From contig DBCE01000245.1 of assembly GCA_002292895.1 (NCBI GenBank), positions 251-6,741 on the forward strand: 6,491 bases of DNA. The letters are read 5' to 3'. Position numbers and translations under genes: made by a program. The notes under the pieces are model-generated. The model ran no database searches and was not told the DNA's origin. It saw only the letters and a list, made by a program, of their open reading frames with translations. Every line of letters starts with the position of its first letter. The stretch's first letter is position 1. Shown one piece after another: positions 1-4,842 of the stretch. This DNA comes from Phycisphaerales bacterium UBA966. GTDB taxonomy: Bacteria; Planctomycetota; Phycisphaerae; Phycisphaerales; SM1A02.

Positions 1-74
1 AAGTGTAGCGGAAACCCCGGTTCAAATCCACCCCCCCAGAAGGGGGAAAGATCTTGTTACTCGGACCTCAGCAA
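1..74. other. Left-edge intergenic stretch with tRNA T-arm-like fragment and GC hairpin
   Basis: No open reading frame is supported here. Positions 19-29 read GGTTCAAATCC on the plus strand, which looks like the T-arm of a tRNA or tmRNA. However, the five bases on either side of the TTCAAAT loop (CCCGG and CCACC) pair only at the two inner G-C positions, so a normal T-stem does not form. Just after it, C33-C37 and G42-G46 form a 5-bp hairpin with an AGAA loop. No T-run follows on either strand, so this is a poor intrinsic terminator. The fragment may be a decayed tRNA 3' end or chance. The window edge prevents seeing what lies upstream. Confidence 0.3.
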
Positions 75-159
75 TGCCGGCGACAGGAATCGAACCTGCA
101 AGGGTTTAGAGCCCGGCGGATTTTGAGTCCGCTGCGTCTGCCAGTTCCGCCACACCGGC
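75..159 (-). tRNA. tRNA-Leu (anticodon CAA)
   Basis: Read on the minus strand, this is an 85-nt class II tRNA. The acceptor stem GCCGGTG/CGCCGGC pairs fully with one T-G wobble and is followed by discriminator A73, as expected for leucine. The D-arm region contains AACTGGCAGACGC. The anticodon stem GCGGA/TCCGC closes a CTCAAAA loop, giving anticodon CAA (plus-strand positions 123-125), which decodes the TTG codon that is common in the genes of this window. The long variable arm contains a GGG/CCC stem around CTCTAAA. The T-arm is GCAGG-TTCGATT-CCTGT. The 3' CCA is not encoded, since TTGC follows, so it must be added by nucleotidyltransferase. The gene starts 15 nt beyond the guaB stop on the same strand, and no terminator is visible between them, so co-transcription and processing are likely. 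Confidence 0.96.
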
Positions 160-173
160 GTGTGTGACTTGGG

Positions 174-1655
174 TCATTCGTCCCCAACTGCCGTGACAGT
201 GTAGTTGGGACTTTCTTTCGTGATTTGGATGTCGTGCGGGTGATTTTCAACGACCGTTGCGCCCGAAACACGGACGAATTGGGTCTTGGCTCGGAACTCA
301 TCAAGTGAACTGCAACCACAATAGCCCATCGCGGCGCGCAGTCCACCCACCATTTGATACACGAAATCGGCAAGCTGCCCACGGTACGGCACCCTGCCCT
401 CAACACCTTCCGGAACATACTTGCGGCTGTCGCGGATGGATGCTTGTCCATAACGATCGGACGAACCAAGCGTCATAGCCCCCGCGCTGCCCATGCCGCG
501 GTACGTCTTGAAGTGTCGTCCGCGATGAATCACCAATTCGCCCGGGCTCTCTTCAAGACCAGCAAACAGGCTTCCAAGCATCACTGACCCGGCACCCGAT
601 GCGATGGCCTTGGCAATATCGCCAGAGAGGCGAACGCCGCCGTCAGCGATCACTGGAACCTGCCCGCGGGTGCCTTCCACGGCGTTCATGATGGCGGTGA
701 TCTGCGGAATACCAACGCCAGTCACCACACGAGTGGTGCAGATGGAACCAGGACCGATGCCTGCCTTGACTGCATCGGCGCCAGCGTCAACAAGGGCGCG
801 TGCACCATCAGCGGTTCCAACGTTTCCAGCGATCACTTCAATCTGGAATCGCTTCTTAATCTCGCTGACCGTACGCATGACATTCAGGCTGTGGCCGTGC
901 GCGGTGTCAACCACAATCACGTCAACTTCAGCTGCAACCAAGCGCTCTACGCGATCAAGCTGCATGATGCCCACCGCAGCGCCAACACGAAGCCGCCCGC
1001 GTGCATCGCGGCATGCTTGTGAATGCTTGGTGAAATTGTCGATATCACGCATGGTGATCAAACCGGCGAGGCGCCCGTCATTATCAATGAGCAGCAGCTT
1101 CTCAACGCGGCCGCGATTCAGAATCGCCTCGGCAAGCGTGGGCGTTGTGTCAGCAGGCGCAGTCACCAATTTGTCCTTGGTCATCACGTCTTGGACGCGC
1201 GTCTCGGCGGGGTGATCGACAAAGCGAATATCGCGCCGAGTCAGGATGCCAACCACGCGGGTGCGTCGCGTACCGTCTTCAGTGACGGGGAAACCGCTGA
1301 CGCCGTACTCGCCCATCAGTTGCTGCGCGCGCTGCACGGTGTCAGTGGGCGCAAGCGTGACCGGATCCGTAATGATGCCGTTCTCGGTTCGCTTGACTTT
1401 CTGAACTTCGAGCGCTTGTCGCTCTGGCGAAATATTTTTGTGGATGATGCCGATGCCGCCCTCTTGGGCCAATGCGATGGCAAGGGCAGACTCGGTCACC
1501 GTGTCCATGGGCGCAGAGACCAGCGGAATATTCAGGCTGATGCGCCGGGTGAGTTGCGTCCGCGTATCGGCGGACTCCGGCGTGATCTCGCTGTAACGCG
1601 GAATCAGCAGGACGTCGTCAAAAGTGATTCCGTCTTGGACAATCTTGTGCTCCAT
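174..1655 (-). CDS. guaB: Inosine-5'-monophosphate dehydrogenase (IMPDH)
   Basis: This cytosolic enzyme oxidises IMP with NAD+ and water to XMP, the committed step of guanine nucleotide synthesis. From the ATG at 1655 the product is 493 residues, close to the usual bacterial length of about 490. The N-terminus carries the IMPDH signature QDGITFDDVLL. Two CBS domains are inserted at about residues 97-148 and 156-208 and interrupt the TIM barrel. The catalytic loop GPGSICTTR places the nucleophilic cysteine at residue 306. The mobile flap has SSDRYGQ with the Arg-Tyr pair at 401-402, and EGVEGRVPYRG follows. These features separate it from GMP reductase. A GTG in frame at 1691 would add 12 residues, but they match nothing typical of the family, and ATG 1655 puts the conserved block near the N-terminus. 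Neither start has a clear Shine-Dalgarno sequence. The gene is transcribed divergently from the ATPase operon, with tRNA-Leu just downstream. All visible active-site motifs are intact. Confidence 0.97.
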   Translation of the reverse strand: MEHKIVQDGITFDDVLLIPRYSEITPESADTRTQLTRRISLNIPLVSAPMDTVTESALAIALAQEGGIGIIHKNISPERQALEVQKVKRTENGIITDPVTLAPTDTVQRAQQLMGEYGVSGFPVTEDGTRRTRVVGILTRRDIRFVDHPAETRVQDVMTKDKLVTAPADTTPTLAEAILNRGRVEKLLLIDNDGRLAGLITMRDIDNFTKHSQACRDARGRLRVGAAVGIMQLDRVERLVAAEVDVIVVDTAHGHSLNVMRTVSEIKKRFQIEVIAGNVGTADGARALVDAGADAVKAGIGPGSICTTRVVTGVGIPQITAIMNAVEGTRGQVPVIADGGVRLSGDIAKAIASGAGSVMLGSLFAGLEESPGELVIHRGRHFKTYRGMGSAGAMTLGSSDRYGQASIRDSRKYVPEGVEGRVPYRGQLADFVYQMVGGLRAAMGYCGCSSLDEFRAKTQFVRVSGATVVENHPHDIQITKESPNYTVTAVGDE

Positions 1656-1755
1656 CTGCGGGATGTTACAGAGCCTGCTCGCACCGTTCACGGGCGGGGC
1701 ACACTTTCGGCAGTTCGTGCTACCCTGCGGGTCTCCCCCGACGGTCGTCCGCGGG

Positions 1756-1765
1756 TGGTCGACCA
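1756..1765. repeat. 10-bp perfect palindrome TGGTCGACCA
   Basis: TGGTCGACCA equals its own reverse complement. It is flanked by two copies of CCGCGG (1749-1754 and 1769-1774), which are themselves self-complementary. It lies mid-spacer between divergent genes, so it could be an operator half or core, or part of a folded RNA. No regulator is identified. Confidence 0.4.
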
Positions 1766-1797
1766 GGTCCGCGGCTCTGCCCGCTCACCTGCCGAGG

Positions 1798-1814
1798 ATG
1801 GCCAGTGTGGCCAT
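1798..1814. repeat. Perfect inverted repeat ATGGCCA-GTG-TGGCCAT
   Basis: Two 7-base arms separated by three bases form a perfect inverted repeat in the divergent spacer, about 70 bases before the operon's start codon. It could be a dimeric regulator site or a short hairpin in the leader. No T-run follows it directly, so it is not an intrinsic terminator by itself. Its role is unknown. Confidence 0.45.
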
Positions 1815-1869
1815 GGCCCGTCGCCCGCCTTTTTGCGGTCCAGTTGGAACCGTACGGGGTGCCCCTTGC

Positions 1870-1875
1870 GGAGGT
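1870..1875 (+). promoter_or_regulatory. Strong ribosome-binding site GGAGGT
   Basis: GGAGGT ends eight bases before the GTG at 1884. It is a near-perfect anti-16S match at ideal spacing and is the main reason to accept the GTG at 1884 over the in-frame ATGs at 1944 and 1962. Confidence 0.85.
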
Positions 1876-1883
1876 GACCTGAA

Positions 1884-3053
1884 GTGTCAGGCAACGACGG
1901 AAAGCAGTACCTCACCAGCCCCATCAACCTTGATCGCCGCGGAATGCAAGACGGCGACGGGATGAAGGCATGGACCCTTTGGCTCTCCGCGATCATTAAG
2001 TTCGGCGGGAGCGATCTCATTGTGAAGTCGGACCTCAAGCCGCGCATCCGCCATCGCGGCGTCTTGAAGGACATTGAGACAGACGTCATCACCCAGGAAC
2101 TCATGTTCCAAGTGGCCAAAGATGTCCTTGATGCCGGGCAGCAGGAAGTCTTCTGCAAGAAGGGCTCGATGGACTTTGCCTACGACTACGACGACAAGAA
2201 CCGCTTCCGCGTGAACATGTTCATGGCGCGCGGCAAAGTTTCGATCGCAGCGCGTCTCATCACTAGCAATATCAAGAAGTTTGAAGACCTCTACCTTCCG
2301 CCCAGCCTTGGCGAGGTAGCGCTTCTTTCGCAGGGTCTGGTGCTCTTTGCAGGCGTGACCGGCAGTGGTAAGTCCACTTCGATCGCCGCCATGCTGCAGT
2401 ACGTCAACGAGCGCCGCAAGGTGCACATCGTGACCATTGAAGATCCGATTGAGTACATCTTTAAGGATGACAAGGCCACCATCAATCAGCGCGAAATCGG
2501 CATTGATTGCGTCAATTTCAATGATGCACTGCGAGCGTTGGTTCGTGAAAACCCGGACATCGCGCTGGTGGGTGAAATGCGTGACTATGAAACGTTTGAA
2601 GCCGCCGTGCGCGCCGCTGAAACGGGTCACTTGGTGTTTGGAACCATCCATGCATCGAGCGCCTGGCAGACGTTTGGTCGTATCTATGACTTGTTCCCAG
2701 TGAATGAGCGTGAGCAGATTCGTAAGTTGTTGGCCTACAACTTGCGCGCCATCGTTTATCAAAAGCTCCTGCCGACATTGCACGCGCACATTGCGCGTAT
2801 TCCAGCGCTGGAAATTCTGATCAACACCCCTGCTGTTCAGAAGTACATCTTGGAAGCACGCGAGGGCGAACTCTTGGACATCATCAAGGGTCGCGAAGCA
2901 GGCATGCAAGACTTCACCACCGCATTGGTTGACTTGGTGGAGAAGGAATTCATCCATCAGAGCGTCGCGCTGCAGTCGACGCCGAAGCCCGAGGAGCTGC
3001 GCATGCGCCTCAAGGGAATTTCGCAGGGCGCATCGTTCGCCAAGGGAGCCTGA
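1884..3053 (+). CDS. PilT/PilU-like secretion or type IV pilus ATPase
   Basis: A 389-residue AAA+/RecA-like hexameric ATPase of the type II/IV secretion superfamily, closest in motif pattern to the pilus retraction ATPase PilT. It is expected at the cytoplasmic face of the inner membrane, turning ATP hydrolysis into movement of a filament or platform protein. The N-terminal PAS-like domain (about 27-130) begins with GGSDLIVKSDLKPRIRHRG, which corresponds to the PilT SDLHL region. Walker A is GVTGSGKST at 157-165 with K163. The Asp box TIEDPIEY is near 184-191. Walker B, DIALVGEMRD, is at 225-234 with E231. The His box GHLVFGTIHAS is at 248-258. It lacks the zinc-binding cysteines of GspE/PilB, as PilT does. 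The C-terminal AIRNLI motif that PilT needs for retraction reads AVQKYI (317-322), so true retraction is uncertain. A 26-residue extension precedes the usual start. The GTG start is set by the upstream GGAGGT. It is the first gene of a three-gene operon, 2 nt before the next. Confidence 0.9.
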   Translation: MSGNDGKQYLTSPINLDRRGMQDGDGMKAWTLWLSAIIKFGGSDLIVKSDLKPRIRHRGVLKDIETDVITQELMFQVAKDVLDAGQQEVFCKKGSMDFAYDYDDKNRFRVNMFMARGKVSIAARLITSNIKKFEDLYLPPSLGEVALLSQGLVLFAGVTGSGKSTSIAAMLQYVNERRKVHIVTIEDPIEYIFKDDKATINQREIGIDCVNFNDALRALVRENPDIALVGEMRDYETFEAAVRAAETGHLVFGTIHASSAWQTFGRIYDLFPVNEREQIRKLLAYNLRAIVYQKLLPTLHAHIARIPALEILINTPAVQKYILEAREGELLDIIKGREAGMQDFTTALVDLVEKEFIHQSVALQSTPKPEELRMRLKGISQGASFAKGA

Positions 3054-3055
3054 TC

Positions 3056-4831
3056 GTGAACTTACCGACTGCCTTCTTCATTCCGGGCTTCTCTGTCCTC
3101 GCAGAGGCAACATCGCCGGCGATTCTGATGAGTATCGCCAAGCCGATCGTGACATTTGCCGCGTTTGTGCCGTACGCAGTTCTTGTCTCAACCAAGTTGG
3201 AGAAGGATGCTGCGTACTTCAACCTGAAGCCGCAGAAGTGGGCTGCCATCTTCCTGGCGTTTGGTACGGCTGGAGTGCTGGCCGCGCTGTTGATCCCCAC
3301 CTGGTTTGCGGGCTTCCCGCTGATGATTGCGTTGTATGCAGTTCCATGTACGTGGTACATGAAGTTCCGTAATCAAGCACTCAAGGGCACCAAGGCCAAG
3401 CCGCTCACCTTCCTGGACATTGACTTCGGCAAGATGGCTGCGGATCGCAAGGCGAAGAACGCACAGGCTGGCGCCACGTTGCGCTTCCAGAAGAAGGATC
3501 GCAGCGAGCAAGCCGCGCCCGACCGCAAAGATCCCGCGTTTGAGGTCTATGCCGGCCTTGAGGCGGTACTGCTTGGAGCCCTCGACGCACGCGCAACCCG
3601 CGTTGAGATTGCACTTTCCAAGCAAGGCGCACAGATTCAGCAAGTGGTTGATTCCATGCGCTTCAAGCGCGACCCAATCGCTGGTGAACTGGCCACGCGA
3701 GTGGTGGATCTCCTGAAGGGGTTTGCAGAACTTGACCCAGCTGAGCGCCGCAAGTTCCAACGCGGCACGGTGCCAATTGTCCGTGACGGAACGCGGATTG
3801 TCCTGACCGTCACCAGCGTCGGTTCGATGCAAGGCGAATCGATCCGTGTGGACTTTGAGCGCGAGAAACAACTCAGTATTCCGCTCGCCAAGATTGGTAT
3901 GGGCGAGCAGCAACTAAAGCTGTTGGTGGACACCATCACGGCTGACCCACGCGGCACGGTGCTGGTTGGCGCGCGTCCCGGCCAAGGTCTGACCACCCTG
4001 ACCTATGCGCTCTTGGGTCGACATGACTCACTCACGTCCAACATCAAGACGCTGGAGCGCCGCTTTGAGCGCGTCGTTGAAGGTGTTGAGCACACTGACT
4101 TTGATGCAGCCAAGAGTGACTTTGGTACGCAGTTGCAATCGATCGTGCGCCGTGGCCCCGATGTGGTGTTTGCTGCTGACGTGGCCGACGCTGGGTCTTC
4201 CAAGGTGCTGTGCGCCGCTGGTGCTCGTTCAACGCTCTTCTATGTTGGAATGCCATCCGACAGCGTGCCGGACATTCTGGCTGCTTGGCTGAAGTCGGTG
4301 GGTGACCCCAAAGCGGCGGCTGATGCGCTGCGCATGGTGGTGACGCAGCGGCTCGTTCGCAAATTGTGCTTGACCTGCCGCGCGCCTTACACGCCAAATC
4401 CGGCGGAACAGAAGATGCTGGGTATTGCCGCTGGTAAGCCGGTGCAGATTTATAAGCAAAGTGGCAAGGTGCTGATCAAGGATCAGCCCGTTGATTGCCC
4501 GACCTGCAAGGGGGTTGGATTCCTTGGTTGCTGCGCAGTGGTTGAAGCGCTGCCCTTGGATGCCGAATCACGCGCGGTGCTTGCCACTGGTGACGTGAAG
4601 GGCGCATACATGCAGGCGCGCCGCACCTTCAAGTGCCCTTCGCTGCAGGACGCTGCGCTCCTCAAGGTGCGTAGCGGCGAGACCAGCTTTGATGAAGTGA
4701 AGCGCATCTTTGCCCCACCGCCAGCGCCAGCTGGAGCTGCCCCCGCGGGCGCCGCGAAGCCAGCGGCTGCACCTACACCCGGCGCAGTCGCCACTACGCC
4801 AGTCAAGCCGACCGGCCAGAAGAAGCAGTAA
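3056..4831 (+). CDS. Membrane-anchored GspE/PilB-like protein with degenerate ATPase motifs (predicted pseudo-ATPase)
   Basis: A 591-residue protein with three hydrophobic segments at about 22-45, 62-80 and 83-102, a charged linker, then a GspE/PilB-type module. The pre-RecA domain (about 160-285) keeps the fold pattern, including GES at 260-262. In the RecA domain the P-loop reads ARPGQGLTT (306-314), with L312 where the Walker A lysine belongs. The Walker B region PDVVFAADVAD (368-378) keeps D369 but has D375 in place of the catalytic glutamate and no Arg. The GHL and LHT His-box residues are absent. QRLVRKLCLTC and CPTCKGVGFLG are retained, giving the zinc-binding cysteines 438, 441, 481 and 484. 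A 39-residue Pro/Ala-rich tail (553-591) ends it. The frame is fully open, so this is divergence and not a broken gene. It starts at GTG 3056 with GGGAG seven bases upstream, 2 nt after the PilT-like gene. I infer a non-hydrolysing partner or membrane scaffold for that ATPase. Binding without catalysis is possible. Confidence 0.85.
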   Translation: MNLPTAFFIPGFSVLAEATSPAILMSIAKPIVTFAAFVPYAVLVSTKLEKDAAYFNLKPQKWAAIFLAFGTAGVLAALLIPTWFAGFPLMIALYAVPCTWYMKFRNQALKGTKAKPLTFLDIDFGKMAADRKAKNAQAGATLRFQKKDRSEQAAPDRKDPAFEVYAGLEAVLLGALDARATRVEIALSKQGAQIQQVVDSMRFKRDPIAGELATRVVDLLKGFAELDPAERRKFQRGTVPIVRDGTRIVLTVTSVGSMQGESIRVDFEREKQLSIPLAKIGMGEQQLKLLVDTITADPRGTVLVGARPGQGLTTLTYALLGRHDSLTSNIKTLERRFERVVEGVEHTDFDAAKSDFGTQLQSIVRRGPDVVFAADVADAGSSKVLCAAGARSTLFYVGMPSDSVPDILAAWLKSVGDPKAAADALRMVVTQRLVRKLCLTCRAPYTPNPAEQKMLGIAAGKPVQIYKQSGKVLIKDQPVDCPTCKGVGFLGCCAVVEALPLDAESRAVLATGDVKGAYMQARRTFKCPSLQDAALLKVRSGETSFDEVKRIFAPPPAPAGAAPAGAAKPAAAPTPGAVATTPVKPTGQKKQ

Positions 4832-4842
4832 GGACCACCACA

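Larger units (their letters stand above)
1693..1834 (+). ncRNA. Possible structured RNA or leader in the divergent spacer
   Basis: Seen directly: GGCGGG at 1693-1698 is complementary to CCCGCC at 1824-1829, and CGACGG at 1739-1744 is complementary to CCGTCG at 1818-1823. The two 3' halves are contiguous, so the helices could stack, and they are followed at once by five Ts (1830-1834), as in an intrinsic terminator. Inside lie smaller hairpins: ACCC-TGC-GGGT at 1722-1732, the palindrome at 1756-1765 and the 7-3-7 inverted repeat at 1798-1814. I do not recognise the conserved cores of SRP RNA, 6S RNA, RNase P RNA, tmRNA or c-di-GMP riboswitches. Six-base helices arise easily by chance in GC-rich DNA, so this is only a candidate. 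Confidence 0.22.
1656..1883. promoter_or_regulatory. Divergent intergenic spacer between guaB and the ATPase operon
   Basis: This spacer of about 230 bases must hold the promoters of both guaB (leftward) and the ATPase operon (rightward). I could not find a convincing sigma-70 type -35/-10 pair on either strand. It is more GC-rich than the genes and dense in short inverted repeats, described separately (1693-1834, 1756-1765, 1798-1814). Short reading frames cross it on both strands, but they only continue shadow frames of the neighbouring genes and no separate gene is supported. The stretch nearest the operon carries the ribosome-binding site at 1870-1875. Confidence 0.6.

Noticed and set aside
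33..46. Intrinsic terminator after tRNA-Leu
   Set aside because: The CCCCC/GGGGG hairpin is not followed by a T-run on either strand.
1693..1834. SRP RNA, 6S RNA, RNase P RNA or c-di-GMP riboswitch in the spacer
   Set aside because: Only short resemblances such as CAGGTCCG occur. The conserved core sequences of these RNAs are not present on either strand.
1023..1877. 284-residue plus-strand frame opposite guaB
   Set aside because: It is antisense to a fully conserved IMPDH and its product has no domain resemblance.
1688..2158. Minus-strand frame spanning the divergent spacer and the start of the ATPase gene
   Set aside because: It overlaps the start region of a confident gene, has no recognisable product, and the shared spacer sequence is better read as regulatory or structured.
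1887..2957. 356-residue open frame on the minus strand opposite the PilT-like gene
   Set aside because: It is antisense to a gene with clear Walker and His motifs. Its product shows no recognisable domain and its openness follows from the codon use of the real gene.
3056..4831. Pseudogene interpretation of the degenerate ATPase
   Set aside because: The frame is intact for 591 codons with a ribosome-binding site, operon spacing and preserved zinc cysteines, so loss of catalytic residues looks selected rather than decayed.
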